64,000 bases of DNA from an uncultured Slackia sp. (GTDB taxonomy: Bacteria > Actinomycetota > Coriobacteriia > Coriobacteriales > Eggerthellaceae). A model generated the notes under the pieces. The model had not been told where the DNA came from and ran no database searches. It saw only the letters and a program-made list of their open reading frames with translations. Every line of letters starts with the position of its first letter. The stretch's first letter is position 1. The stretch covers positions 1-64,000 of the forward strand of contig NZ_CAUHPG010000007.1 of the NCBI RefSeq assembly GCF_959608125.1. Reading direction: 5' to 3'. Made by a program: the position numbers and the translations under genes. This document shows, one piece after another, positions 7,883 through 16,789 of the stretch.

Positions 7883-9640
7883 ATGCTTGCCAGCGAAACC
7901 GAGAAACTCTATCCCGCTGCGAAAACCCTGGTGCGCGATAAGGTTGCCAGCCGCATCCACGCGAAGGACCACACGCTCTACGCGTTCGAAGAGGACGCGT
8001 GCGATTGCGCTGCCGATTTCATGGGCTGGGCCGACCTGGCTACCAACCCGCCGTATCCCTGCGAGCAGATCCAGGCCTTCGCCGCCAAGGCGATCGCCGA
8101 AGGCATCGAGACCGTGCTGCTCATCGGTCAGGGCGGTTCTACCCAGGCCCCGATGACCATCACCAAATACAACAAGATCGACCGCAACGCCGTCGATTTC
8201 AAGGTGCTCGACTCCGTGTCTCCCGTGCGCGTGCGCACCATCCTGACCGGCATCGACCTGGAAAAGACGCTCGTGCTGGTTTCCAGCAAGTCGGGCGGCA
8301 CCATCGAGATGCGCAGCGTCCTGGACGCCGTGGTGGACCACTTCGCCGAAACCATGCCCGCCAAGCAGATTCCATCGCACCTGGTGGCGATCACCGACCC
8401 TGGCAGCGGCCTTGAGGCCCGCGCGCTCGACGAGCATTGGCGCGCCTGCTTCCCCGGCGAACCCACCGTGGGCGGCCGATTCAGCGCGCTGTCCGTGTTC
8501 GGCCTGGTTCCCGCCGCGCTTGCCGGCATCGACCTGGCCGATTTCCTGGGCCACGCCAAAGAGGCCGAGCAGGCCTGCAGCGAAGACGCCGTGGACAACC
8601 CGGCCATCGCGCTGGCATCGTTTTTGTTCGACAACTACCTGGCGGGCCGCGACAAGTTCTGCTTCTTCACGCCGAAGCGCGGCCGCGTTCTGGGCCTGTG
8701 GATCGAGCAGCTGGTGGCCGAAAGCCTGGGCAAAAACGGCCTCGGCATCCTGCCCAACATCGAAATCGATACGCTGCTTCTGGCCGAAGACCCCAAAGAC
8801 CGCTGCGTGATCACGTACTCCACCAAGACCGACCTGTGGGACGAGCGCAAGAACTTCGACCTCAGCCTGGCCTACCTGGACGACGCCATTCCGCGGCTCT
8901 CGTTCCGCATCGAAAGCGCGGCCGAGCTGGCCGAGCACTTCGTCATGTGGGAATACGCCGTAGCCATGTGCGGCTACCTGATGAAGGTCTGCCCGTTCGA
9001 CCAGCCCGACGTGGCGTCCACCAAAGCCGCCGCGCTCAAGATTCTGGAAGAAGGCCAGCCCGAGCCCGATTTCGAAGAGCCCTTCATCGGCCATGTGCAT
9101 ATGGGCGAAGCCGAGGTCACCATGGCCCCGTGCGTCAAGGCCGATATGATCGAAGACGCGCTGTATAACCTGTTCTCCTCCGTGCAGCCGGGCGATTACT
9201 TCGCGCTCAACGCATTTCTGCCGTTCGACGGCGAAGGGCGCCGCGAAGCGCTTGAGACCATCCGCCATGGCGTGGCGGACAAGCTGGGCGTGGCATCGTG
9301 CCTGGAAATCGGCCCGCGCTATCTGCACTCCACCGGCCAGCTGCACAAGGGCGGCCCCAACAAGGGCGTGTTCCTGATCATTTCGGCCGACGAGCTTAAA
9401 GACATCCCGCTTTCGCACGTCGAGGCCGAAAGCCTGGGAACGCTTGCGAAGGCGCAGGCCGCGGCCGACCTGTCCATCCTCATCGAGCGCGGGCGCCGTT
9501 GCATGCATCTGCATCTGCCCGACAACTCGGGCGTGACCATCCGCGCCCTCGGCGACGCCGTGATGCGCGTGCTCTACCGCATCGACGCCGAACGCGCCGC
9601 TGATGCCCGGGAAGCCGTCGAGGAAACGCCCGAAGAGTAA
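7883..9640 (+). CDS. pgi: Glucose-6-phosphate isomerase, large Pgi of the Tal-Pgi type
   Basis: The enzyme interconverts glucose 6-phosphate and fructose 6-phosphate in glycolysis and gluconeogenesis. This 585-residue protein has two SIS sugar-isomerase domains (GQGGSTQAP; SSKSGGTIEMRS) and the late motif HSTGQLHKGGPNKG. That last motif resembles the Pgi half of actinobacterial transaldolase-Pgi fusions more than E. coli Pgi. No transaldolase domain is attached. An open frame continues far upstream, but the ATG used here follows GAGAAAGAG and starts the recognisable protein. A strong terminator follows. The exact substrate is inferred from family resemblance. Confidence 0.88.
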   Translation: MLASETEKLYPAAKTLVRDKVASRIHAKDHTLYAFEEDACDCAADFMGWADLATNPPYPCEQIQAFAAKAIAEGIETVLLIGQGGSTQAPMTITKYNKIDRNAVDFKVLDSVSPVRVRTILTGIDLEKTLVLVSSKSGGTIEMRSVLDAVVDHFAETMPAKQIPSHLVAITDPGSGLEARALDEHWRACFPGEPTVGGRFSALSVFGLVPAALAGIDLADFLGHAKEAEQACSEDAVDNPAIALASFLFDNYLAGRDKFCFFTPKRGRVLGLWIEQLVAESLGKNGLGILPNIEIDTLLLAEDPKDRCVITYSTKTDLWDERKNFDLSLAYLDDAIPRLSFRIESAAELAEHFVMWEYAVAMCGYLMKVCPFDQPDVASTKAAALKILEEGQPEPDFEEPFIGHVHMGEAEVTMAPCVKADMIEDALYNLFSSVQPGDYFALNAFLPFDGEGRREALETIRHGVADKLGVASCLEIGPRYLHSTGQLHKGGPNKGVFLIISADELKDIPLSHVEAESLGTLAKAQAAADLSILIERGRRCMHLHLPDNSGVTIRALGDAVMRVLYRIDAERAADAREAVEETPEE

Positions 9641-9669
9641 TCCCTCGACGCACAGACATATACGCCCAA

Positions 9670-9704
9670 GAGGCGGCCGGACACGCATCCGGCCGCCTCT
9701 TTTT
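9670..9704 (+). terminator. Intrinsic terminator after pgi
   Basis: An 11-bp perfect stem (GAGGCGGCCGG / CCGGCCGCCTC) is followed by TTTTTAT. Confidence 0.9.
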
Positions 9705-9729
9705 ATTCGCAGCGAAGCCCCGTGCAGGC

Positions 9730-10173
9730 CTATTCCCCCAAATCGTAGAACACGCCCTTGGAGCGGCCGTATTCTTCGAAGAATTCCGTAGCCGAGCACG
9801 CAGGGATCTTCGACGCCGAAAACCCGCGCACGTCACGCGTCAGAATGTAATCGGCTTTGATCTTTTCCGCCGCGACGGACACCAGGCAGTCCTCAAAATC
9901 GGGCCATTCCAGCGAGGCCGCCCTGGCTATATCGGCGCCGTCGATCGAGCATACGTTCAGGTATTCCATGCTTTCCAGAAACATGCGCTGCACCGCTTTT
10001 GATCCGAGCGGCTTTTTCAAGATATAGAAGACGTCGGTGTAGGATTTCGCGGACGTCCATAGCTCGGCATCTCCGAACAGGCGCATCAGCATAAGGCGCT
10101 CGCAATCGGCGAAAAAGGGCTAGCGGCGACCGAAAAGGTCGATCAGCGCGTTCGTATCAAGCAAGAGCCTCAT
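9730..10173 (-). pseudogene. PIN-domain (VapC-like) toxin interrupted by an amber stop
   Basis: Read from the ATG that overlaps the antitoxin gene, the frame encodes MRLLLDTNALIDLFGRR, then a TAG at 10120-10122, then continues in the same frame for 130 codons (PFFADCERLMLMRLFG and onward). The first part has the classic PIN start (LLLDTNALID, with the first metal-binding Asp). The second part carries further acidic residues (EWPDFEDCL; ILTRDVRGF). Rejoined, the protein is 147 residues, normal for a VapC-type RNase. Starting after the stop would lose the first catalytic Asp, so the toxin is probably inactive, unless the stop is a sequencing error or is suppressed. It forms an operon with the antitoxin upstream. 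Confidence 0.8.
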
Positions 10174-10489
10174 AATCGGCGCGCCTCCCTTCTTCCAGGA
10201 GTTCCTTGTAAGAGCAGTCCAGCCAGAACGACTCGGGAACTTCGCGCGTCATGGAAGCAAGGGCCGCCTGCAGCGCATCGCGTTGCGCAGGCGTGGGCGT
10301 TTTCACCGACCGACCGTCGACGGATCGGGCCTCGCCGCGCGCGTGCGCGCACGGGAGCGTGCCCGTTTCGAGCACGTACGAATACGCCGCGTTCACGAGC
10401 TGGGTGGGCGTGGCCCCGATCGAGCGCAACACCCGCGCCCCCTGCTCTTTCACCTCGACAGGAACCCGTGCCGTAACCACCGCATCCAT
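10157..10489 (-). CDS. RelB/DinJ-family antitoxin
   Basis: This 110-residue protein has an N-terminal ribbon-helix-helix of the RelB/DinJ type (DAVVTARVPVEVKEQGARV, then GATPTQLVNAAYSYVLETG). A Trp/acidic C-terminal part probably wraps the toxin. RelB/DinJ antitoxins bind their own promoter and neutralise the co-encoded toxin. Its last 17 bases overlap the start of the broken PIN toxin, as is usual for such pairs. DinJ-type antitoxins are more often paired with YafQ/RelE toxins, so pairing with a PIN protein is a mixed arrangement. A palindromic operator lies just upstream. Confidence 0.85.
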   Translation of the reverse strand: MDAVVTARVPVEVKEQGARVLRSIGATPTQLVNAAYSYVLETGTLPCAHARGEARSVDGRSVKTPTPAQRDALQAALASMTREVPESFWLDCSYKELLEEGRRADYEALA

Positions 10490-10511
10490 GGCTTCCCCTT
10501 TCGTCGGTTTC

Positions 10512-10530
10512 TTGTAATACCGTATTACAA
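10512..10530 (-). promoter_or_regulatory. Palindromic operator/promoter of the toxin-antitoxin operon
   Basis: Perfect 9-bp half-sites (TTGTAATAC / GTATTACAA) are separated by one base. On the minus strand the palindrome overlaps a -10-like TATTAC that lies 16 bp downstream of a -35-like TTGAAA. Binding of the ribbon-helix-helix antitoxin here would block the promoter. It lies 23 bases upstream of the antitoxin start. Confidence 0.75.
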
Positions 10531-10643
10531 CAGTATTTCAAACCAAGCTCGAAAGTGCAACGATACACGCACGCCACGCCGAAAAGCCCGCAAGCCAAGC
10601 CAGATGGCTCAACCTTCGCTACCAGGCAGTTCGGCTCGAATGC

Positions 10644-10674
10644 AAAAGCGGGCGAAGGGGAATCCTTCGCCCGC
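10644..10674 (-). terminator. Intrinsic terminator after panF
   Basis: An 11-bp perfect stem (GCGGGCGAAGG / CCTTCGCCCGC) is followed on the minus strand by TTTTGC. Confidence 0.8.
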
Positions 10675-10705
10675 TCGGAACTGTCGCACGCGAACGCAGT
10701 TCGCG

Positions 10706-12202
10706 CTATTTCTCCGGGAAGAACACCTGGAGCATCTTCTTGTCGCTGGGCTTGCCCAGGTACGAGCCGACCACCATGAGCACGAGCGCCACCGTGATGC
10801 CGATCACGATCTGATGCAGGCCGAACAGCTTGAAGCCGATCGCCATGGTGAAGCAATAGGTCAGCGTGCCGCCCACCATGGACGCGATCGCGCCCGTCTT
10901 GTTCGCACGCTTCCAGAACAGCGCGCCCACGAACACCCAGCAGAACGCCGTTTCCAGGCCGCCGAACGCGAACATGTTGATCTTCCAGATCACGTCGGGC
11001 GGGGTGACGGCCAGCACGAACACGATGACGCCGATGCCGAACGTGGCGATCTGGCTGAAGCGCGAGACGTTTTTGTCCTGCACTTCGACGCCCTTCTCCT
11101 CGACACGATGCAACCACAGGTCTTTGATGATCGCAGAAGAGGAAGCAATCAGCAGCGACGAAACCGTCGAGATGGACGCGGCAATGGGGCCGATGATCGC
11201 GATGCCCGCAAGCCACGGGGGCAACGTCTGCGCGATGGCGATCGGGATGATGTTGTCGACGCTTCCGCCGTATGCGGCAAGGTCTTCGGTCAGAACGCCC
11301 GCCGACAGCGTACCCAGGGCGGTGACGCCGATCATCATGGCGCCGATGATGACGGTGCCCCAGATCATGGCCCTATGCAGCGACTTGGTATCCTTGTAGC
11401 CCATGCAACGGACGACCGACTGGGGCAGGCAGAACGTCAGCACGCCCACCAGCAGCCACTGCGTGAAGTACAGACTCAAGGGCATGGCGCCGCCGGCGAA
11501 GGGCTCGAGCAGCTCGGGACGATTGGCCTGGATGGTGTTCATCACGTTCTCGTAGCCGCCGCCTGCGCTGAAGATGCCGCCAGCAAGCACGGCGATGCCC
11601 ACTAGCATGGCGATGCCGCACAGCGCGTCGGTCACGGCCACGCCGCGGAAGCCGCCGACCGCCGTGAAGATGATCACGGCCGCGCCGAACAGGAACAGGC
11701 CGGTGACGTAGGAATAGCCCGTCACGGCCTCGAACAGCTTCGCGCCGCCGACGAACTGGGCCACCATGGTGGCGGCGAAGAACAGCACCAAGATGAACGC
11801 CGCGGCCACAGCCAGCGCGTTGGACTGGTAACGCTCGCGGATCACGTCGATGACCGTGACGGCGCCGAGCTTGCGCGACACGAGCGCCATCTTCTTGCCC
11901 ATGATGCCGTACAGCAGGAACAGCGTGACGACCTGCACCGTAGCCATGTAGACCCAGCCGAAGCCGACATTCCACGCCTGGCCGGGGCCGCCCACGAACG
12001 AGCTCACCGAGCCGTACGTGGCGATCGTGGTCATGGCAAGCACGAAGCCGCCCAGCGCACGGTCGCCGATGAAATATTCCTTGACGAATCCGCCCGTCGA
12101 AGCGGCGCGCGACTTCCTGCGCACCACGAGCGCGAGGCCCAAGGCCGCCAGCAAGAATACAAGCACGGGCACCAAGCCCGCGAGTCCGATGGCATTAGTC
12201 AC
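10706..12202 (-). CDS. panF: Sodium/pantothenate symporter PanF
   Basis: PanF imports pantothenate, the coenzyme A precursor, with sodium. The 498-residue protein belongs to the solute:sodium symporter family with about 13 membrane segments. It closely follows E. coli PanF in many stretches, for example EYFIGDRALGGFVLAMT, FVGGAKLFEA, VRCMGYKDTKSLHR and NMFAFGGLE. The GTG start overlaps the end of yhdT by 8 bases and follows AAGAAGG. An in-frame ATG 14 codons upstream would lie deep inside yhdT. The yhdT-panF pairing is the same as in enterobacteria. Confidence 0.93.
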   Translation of the reverse strand: MTNAIGLAGLVPVLVFLLAALGLALVVRRKSRAASTGGFVKEYFIGDRALGGFVLAMTTIATYGSVSSFVGGPGQAWNVGFGWVYMATVQVVTLFLLYGIMGKKMALVSRKLGAVTVIDVIRERYQSNALAVAAAFILVLFFAATMVAQFVGGAKLFEAVTGYSYVTGLFLFGAAVIIFTAVGGFRGVAVTDALCGIAMLVGIAVLAGGIFSAGGGYENVMNTIQANRPELLEPFAGGAMPLSLYFTQWLLVGVLTFCLPQSVVRCMGYKDTKSLHRAMIWGTVIIGAMMIGVTALGTLSAGVLTEDLAAYGGSVDNIIPIAIAQTLPPWLAGIAIIGPIAASISTVSSLLIASSSAIIKDLWLHRVEEKGVEVQDKNVSRFSQIATFGIGVIVFVLAVTPPDVIWKINMFAFGGLETAFCWVFVGALFWKRANKTGAIASMVGGTLTYCFTMAIGFKLFGLHQIVIGITVALVLMVVGSYLGKPSDKKMLQVFFPEK

Positions 12203-12479
12203 GGTCGGCACCTTCTTCCTCGTCGTCCAGATCGAAATCGGCAAAGACGCGCTTCGCCAGGAACACCGCCGCCGCGACGGCGAACAGCCACGTTCCTACC
12301 GTGCCGCCGATGATCCACACGGGCGTGCCGAACACCTTCACATCGAGGCCGGCAAGGCCGAAGCCCGCGACGGCCCAAACCACGATGCAGAGCACGAGCG
12401 AGACCACCGTGGCCTTCGCTTCTTTGTTCGCCTGAAGCATCTTCTGGCGATAGGTCAATCCGTCTTTCGACGACGCCAT
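12195..12479 (-). CDS. yhdT: YhdT family (DUF997) membrane protein
   Basis: This 94-residue protein has two hydrophobic segments (VVSLVLCIVVWAVAGFGLA; VWIIGGTVGTWLFAVAAAV) and an acidic C-terminus. It is the small YhdT/DUF997 companion of PanF and may help assemble or stabilise the symporter; its true role is unknown. The start chosen follows AGGGAG at 5-base spacing. An ATG five codons earlier has its Shine-Dalgarno too close. The gene overlaps panF by 8 bases. Confidence 0.88.
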   Translation of the reverse strand: MASSKDGLTYRQKMLQANKEAKATVVSLVLCIVVWAVAGFGLAGLDVKVFGTPVWIIGGTVGTWLFAVAAAVFLAKRVFADFDLDDEEEGADRD

Positions 12480-12672
12480 GACCGCTCCCTTCATTTCCTA
12501 CAAACGATCGCTTCGTCTGCGACGCCGAGTCGTGAAATCCTCTTCGTCGCTGCCGCCGATGATGCGGCACAGAAATTGTATCGGCGCGGCCTTCCTCGTA
12601 CGACGTCGTATGATTTCGGAAGGACATATTCGCCACTCTGCCCATGTATGCGCCATTTACCTGGGGAAATGA

Positions 12673-12701
12673 TTGCATCTTCTGTACAAAGCTTTTATAT
12701 T
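12673..12701 (+). promoter_or_regulatory. Promoter candidate for the transposase-like gene
   Basis: TTGCAT (-35) and TATATT (-10) are separated by exactly 17 bp. They lie about 110 bases upstream of the start codon and are followed by the short tandem repeat GCGGGGTATT-GCGGGGTA. The 332-bp gap between yhdT and this gene shows nothing else that is clear. Confidence 0.55.
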
Positions 12702-12811
12702 TATGCGGGGTATTGCGGGGTACGAATCTCGCGAAACCTCCTCGCCGCACAAAAAGCACGAAAGGCAGGCCGTCCCGAAACGGCCCGCATTCCGCCGAAG
12801 AAAGGCCCGCC

Positions 12812-14443
12812 ATGCACCTCAAGAAAACGAAACGCAACGGCCGTATCTATCTTTCCATCGTTCAGAATTACCGCGAAGACGGCACCACCAAAACGCGCAC
12901 GATCGAAACCATCGGATACGCCGACGCCTACGCCGGGCAATACGCCGACCCCATCGCCCATTTCGAGGAGCGCGTGGCCGCCATGAACGAAGAGCGGCGC
13001 TCGCAGCGCGCGGCGATCGAATTCGCGTTTCCGCCCGACTGCACCATCGACGCCAACCGCACGGAATCGGCCCGCTGGGGCGTGGCGATCGCGCTGGCCT
13101 ACCTTGACGCGCTGGAAGCGAAACGCGCCATAGGCCCCACCGAACGCGATGCCCGGCGCGCGAAGGCGGTCGAAGACGCAGGCGGCGAACGGGCCAAACC
13201 CTCGCGCACCGACGCGTTCACGGCGCGGCGCGCGTTCGAGATCTTCACCGTCGAGCGCGTGTTGCACGCCTCACCCAAGCACGAAACCTGGGAGCGGCGA
13301 GAATCGTTTCCGCGCCCGTGCGATTTCGCGATCGACGAGGCCTACCGCGTGCTACCCGCGATCGCCCACGCCGACGAGCGCATCGCGCACTCGATGCGAG
13401 CCGCCTACGAGCGCATCAGGCCCCATCACGCGCCCCTCACGTGCGCTCATGTGGTCTTGGGAGCCTTCGCCTTCGACGACACCGACGACGTCGATTCGGC
13501 GGGCGCGGACGATGTCGGGGGCCGCATGGCCGTCTGCCTGGCCATGGTGCTCGACGAAGACGGCATGCCTGCGGGCTATCGGCTCATCGAGGCCGATCCC
13601 GACGAACACGCCGTGCGCCGCCTGGCCGACGATATCAAGAAGAACATGGGCGCCCGGCGCGTGGTCATGGTGGCGGGACGCCTGTCCCGTGCGGAGGCGA
13701 TCATGAAAATGCTCGGCGCGCAAGGCGACGGCTTCATCATGCACCGCCCCCTCGAAACCGCCGTCGAAGACATGCGGCATTGGATCGTGGACGACCAGGG
13801 CTACACCACCAGCCGCTCGGGCAACTACCGCATCAAATCGCGCGTGCGCACCGCCACGGTAAAAGCCGTCGACGCGCCCGAAGGAGGCCCCCAGGCCGCC
13901 AAGCGCGTCCGCGTGCGCGATATCGTTTTCTGGGGCCGCGATTACGCCTTGCGGCGCCAAGGCGGGCGCGGCGATGCCGAAAACGGCGCCCTGGACGGCT
14001 ACGCGTGCATCGTGACCAGCGAATTGGGCCTGAAGGCGCCCGAGGTATTCCACCTGTACCGCGAGCTGTGGCGTCTTGCCGAGCCGTTCCAGGTTCTCGA
14101 ATCCGACTTCTCGCCTTCGCCGTATCCCACGCCGCGGGACGAGCATATGCGCGCCCATTTCGCGATCTGCTACGCGGCGTTTTTCGCCATGCGTCTGATG
14201 CGAAGCGACCTGCACTGGCGCTTCAACGCGGCCCAGGTGGCCGACGCGCTCATTCGCATGGAAGGCGGCCACTTGGCGGAAAACTGGTTCCTGTTCGGCT
14301 ATCGCAGCCCCGTGAGCGATGCGATCGAGCAAGCCGCGGGAGTCGATGCAGCCCGGCGACTGCGCACGCGCCAGGACATCCGCGAAGGAATAGCCCGGGC
14401 GCGGCGCCATATCAGGTGCGAGCAGGCGGGCCCTGACATGTGA
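12812..14443 (+). CDS. IS1634/IS4-like transposase relative, apparently catalytically dead
   Basis: This 543-residue protein matches IS1634-type DDE transposases by its N-terminal part (KTKRNGRIYLSIVQNYRED, then TRTIETIGYAD) and C-terminal part (YRELWRLAEPFQVLESDF, then DEHMRAHFAICYAAF). In active relatives the first catalytic Asp sits in a YDxTT-like motif and the second in VADRGL. The corresponding segments here read HVVLGAFAFDD and VMVAGRLSRAEA, so both Asp appear lost. The Glu region (AEPF) is partly kept. The frame is intact, GC-rich like its neighbours, and has a good promoter. No terminal inverted repeats were seen. It may be an old, domesticated transposase. Start follows GAAGAAAGG. 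Confidence 0.75.
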   Translation: MHLKKTKRNGRIYLSIVQNYREDGTTKTRTIETIGYADAYAGQYADPIAHFEERVAAMNEERRSQRAAIEFAFPPDCTIDANRTESARWGVAIALAYLDALEAKRAIGPTERDARRAKAVEDAGGERAKPSRTDAFTARRAFEIFTVERVLHASPKHETWERRESFPRPCDFAIDEAYRVLPAIAHADERIAHSMRAAYERIRPHHAPLTCAHVVLGAFAFDDTDDVDSAGADDVGGRMAVCLAMVLDEDGMPAGYRLIEADPDEHAVRRLADDIKKNMGARRVVMVAGRLSRAEAIMKMLGAQGDGFIMHRPLETAVEDMRHWIVDDQGYTTSRSGNYRIKSRVRTATVKAVDAPEGGPQAAKRVRVRDIVFWGRDYALRRQGGRGDAENGALDGYACIVTSELGLKAPEVFHLYRELWRLAEPFQVLESDFSPSPYPTPRDEHMRAHFAICYAAFFAMRLMRSDLHWRFNAAQVADALIRMEGGHLAENWFLFGYRSPVSDAIEQAAGVDAARRLRTRQDIREGIARARRHIRCEQAGPDM

Positions 14444-14459
14444 TTCGCGGCACGTAAAA

Positions 14460-14482
14460 AGCCGCGCCTTTCGGGCGCGGCT
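14460..14482 (-). terminator. Intrinsic terminator of the LytTR gene (bidirectional)
   Basis: The 9-bp stem AGCCGCGCC / GGCGCGGCT with a 5-base loop is followed on the minus strand by TTTTTACG. It is weaker on the plus strand, where it can serve the transposase-like gene. Confidence 0.85.
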
Positions 14483-14511
14483 TCGCTATTCATCATATGA
14501 GGCGGAAAGAC

Positions 14512-15225
14512 CTAGAGGCCCAACGCCTTTTTCAGGGAGGACACGCGGCGGCGAGAAACCGGAATCTTGTCTTCCACGCCGTTCAGGGTGAGCAGCAGAG
14601 TGCCGCCCGCCACGGGTTCGACTTCCTCGACCATGGCAAGGTTGACCAGGTAGCCGCGATGCACGCGGAAGAATCCGTGGCCGTCCAGGCGCTTCTCGAG
14701 CTGAGCCAGCGAAACCGTGGAGAAGTAGCGGTCGGAATCGGTCTGGAGGTAGGCGTAATCGTCGCGAGCCATGACGTAGCGGATGCTGTCGATCGCGATG
14801 AGGATCTTCTTGCCGCCCTTTTCGACGGGAATACGCTCGGACTGAGTAGCCTTCACGTGCAGGGTGACATGCTCGGTGGCACGGTTCACGGCCTGATGCA
14901 GACGGTCGATTTCGACAGGCTTGACCAAGTAGTCGACCGCGTTCACTTTGAAGCCTTCGAGGGCATGCTCGCTATAAGCGGTAACGAAAATGACCGCCGG
15001 CGGATTCTTCAGGCGCTGCAGGGCCTCGGCGAACTGAATGCCCGTTACCTCGGGCATGCTCACATCCAGGAACAGCACGTCCACAGGATAGCTCTGCATT
15101 TTCTCGATGGCCTCGCGCACGCTTGCCGCTTCGGCCAAAACCTCGACACCGCCGACTTCGCCGAGCAGATAGCGAAGCTCGGAACGCGCAGGCGCTTCGT
15201 CGTCTACGATAATTGCGTTAAGCAA
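14512..15225 (-). CDS. LytTR-family response regulator
   Basis: The 237-residue regulator has a receiver domain (AIIVDDE acidic pocket; phospho-acceptor Asp in DVLFLDVSMPE; Lys in DYLVKPVE) and a C-terminal LytTR DNA-binding domain (RDDYAYLQT; FFRVHRGYLVNL; VSRRRVSSLKKAL). A TTG start giving MLNAIIVDDE is preferred because GGAGGA is well spaced before it and the family usually begins so. An ATG four codons upstream is the alternative. It pairs with the LytS-type kinase encoded just upstream. Such systems typically control cell-wall, murein hydrolase or metabolite-transport genes. Confidence 0.9.
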   Translation of the reverse strand: MLNAIIVDDEAPARSELRYLLGEVGGVEVLAEAASVREAIEKMQSYPVDVLFLDVSMPEVTGIQFAEALQRLKNPPAVIFVTAYSEHALEGFKVNAVDYLVKPVEIDRLHQAVNRATEHVTLHVKATQSERIPVEKGGKKILIAIDSIRYVMARDDYAYLQTDSDRYFSTVSLAQLEKRLDGHGFFRVHRGYLVNLAMVEEVEPVAGGTLLLTLNGVEDKIPVSRRRVSSLKKALGL

Positions 15226-15478
15226 AACGTCCTCCATCACCCTTGGCGAATGCATCGACCCGCCTCAAACCGTTCTTGCATATTAGCCGAAATATGCAGC
15301 CCCGTGAAGAAGTTCGGATGGAATGGGACAGGATGGGCATCATTCTCCTTATATCGACAGAGAATCGCCTCGGAATAAACCGTTCGCCGACAATAACACG
15401 CCGTTTGTTTCAGTGCGCATACCGTCCGCCGGAAGCCGGACATGCGCATGCCTGGCGCCGTCCACCGCCCATCCGGGC

Positions 15479-16777
15479 CTATTCGTCGAGCAAGGCGTCC
15501 TTGAGATACATCTTCACGCACGTGCCGTTGCCGGGAGTGGAATCGACCTGCATGCGCGATTCGGTACCGTAGTAGCCGGTCAAGCGCTCGCTGATATTCT
15601 TCATGGCGATGCCCAAGCCCTTCGATGCGGACGGGCTGAGAAGCTTGCGCTGCTGCTCGGCGTCCATGCCGATGCCGTTATCGGACACGGAGATATACAC
15701 GTCGTCGCCTTCGCTGTACGCCTCCACGGCGATGCGCAGCTGTCCCTCCTGCGGCATGGCGTGGCGCACGGCGTTTTCCACAAGGGGCTGAACCATGAAC
15801 GCGGGCACCATGAGGTCTTCCAGGCCCGGCTCCACATCGACGTCCATGACCAGGCGATCTTCGCCGAAACGCGCCACCTCGAACGTGAAGTAGCGCATGG
15901 TCTGGTCGATTTCCTTCATCAGCTCCACCAGGTCGTCGGAGCTTTCGAGCGTACGGCGATAGAAGATCGCGAACTCGCGCAACAGCATGCGAGCACGGTC
16001 GGGGTCGGTACGCACGAGAGATGCGATGGTATTGATCGTATTGAACAGGAAGTGCGGATTGATCTGGGACTGCAGCGCCTTGAGCTCCATGGTGGTGGCC
16101 AGCTTGGTCTGCTGCTCCAGCTCCACCGCGGCAATCTGGGTGGACATGAGCTCGCCAAGGCCTTCGGCCAGCGCCAGCTGCGTCTCGGTGATATCGTTGG
16201 CGTGGCGGTAGTAGAACTTCAACGTGCCGATGATGGCGTCGCCGCGGCGCAGCGGCACGATGATGCCGGCGCGCAGGTTCTTGGCTTTCGTGGGAAAACC
16301 GATTTCTTCGGGTGTATGCAGCGCACGGATGCGGCCGTCTTCGATCGTGGCATGCGTGGCCTTCGTGCGAATAGGGGTGCCGGGCGTGCTGGGCGCCTCT
16401 TCCAGGCCCACATATCCCAGGATGTATTCCCTGTCGGTGATGGCAACCGCCTGTGCGCCCGTGGCGGGAAGCAGCAAGCGGCACACCTTCTGCGCCGTTT
16501 CCACGTTAAGACCTTCTTGGAAGCATGCCAGCGTTTCGCGAGCGATTTTCAGGATGGTATCCGACTGACGCGCACGCACCGAATCGGGGTTGAGATGCAG
16601 ATAGATCAGCAGCGCGAGCGACACGGTGAACGAAACGCCCGCGATCACGTTCAGGTTGCCGAACATCGACGGGCGGCAGACGCCCATGACGAGCACCGCG
16701 GCGGCAAGCGTGGCTACGGTGAACAAAACCAGGTCGATCAGCTTCGCGTAATTCGCCTTTATGTTGTTGATGGTCAC
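15479..16777 (-). CDS. LytS-type sensor histidine kinase
   Basis: This 432-residue kinase has two N-terminal membrane helices, a GAF-like sensor region at about 85-220, then the His_kinase domain of the LytS/YehU type (QSQINPHFLFNTINTI with the phospho-His) and an HATPase_c domain (VQPLVENAVRHAM; SDNGIGM; GLGIAMKNISERL). The GTG start follows AAGGAG. The gap to its response regulator is 253 bp and no gene was seen in it. The TauE/SafE gene 12 bp upstream is probably co-transcribed, so the sensed signal may relate to that transporter. Confidence 0.92.
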   Translation of the reverse strand: MTINNIKANYAKLIDLVLFTVATLAAAVLVMGVCRPSMFGNLNVIAGVSFTVSLALLIYLHLNPDSVRARQSDTILKIARETLACFQEGLNVETAQKVCRLLLPATGAQAVAITDREYILGYVGLEEAPSTPGTPIRTKATHATIEDGRIRALHTPEEIGFPTKAKNLRAGIIVPLRRGDAIIGTLKFYYRHANDITETQLALAEGLGELMSTQIAAVELEQQTKLATTMELKALQSQINPHFLFNTINTIASLVRTDPDRARMLLREFAIFYRRTLESSDDLVELMKEIDQTMRYFTFEVARFGEDRLVMDVDVEPGLEDLMVPAFMVQPLVENAVRHAMPQEGQLRIAVEAYSEGDDVYISVSDNGIGMDAEQQRKLLSPSASKGLGIAMKNISERLTGYYGTESRMQVDSTPGNGTCVKMYLKDALLDE

Positions 16778-16789
16778 GAAAACTTCTCC

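Noticed and set aside
7883..7891. Pgi as the tail of a 958-residue fused protein starting inside hypE
   Set aside because: The upstream part is an out-of-frame shadow of hypE with Arg-rich nonsense sequence, and pgi has its own ribosome binding site.
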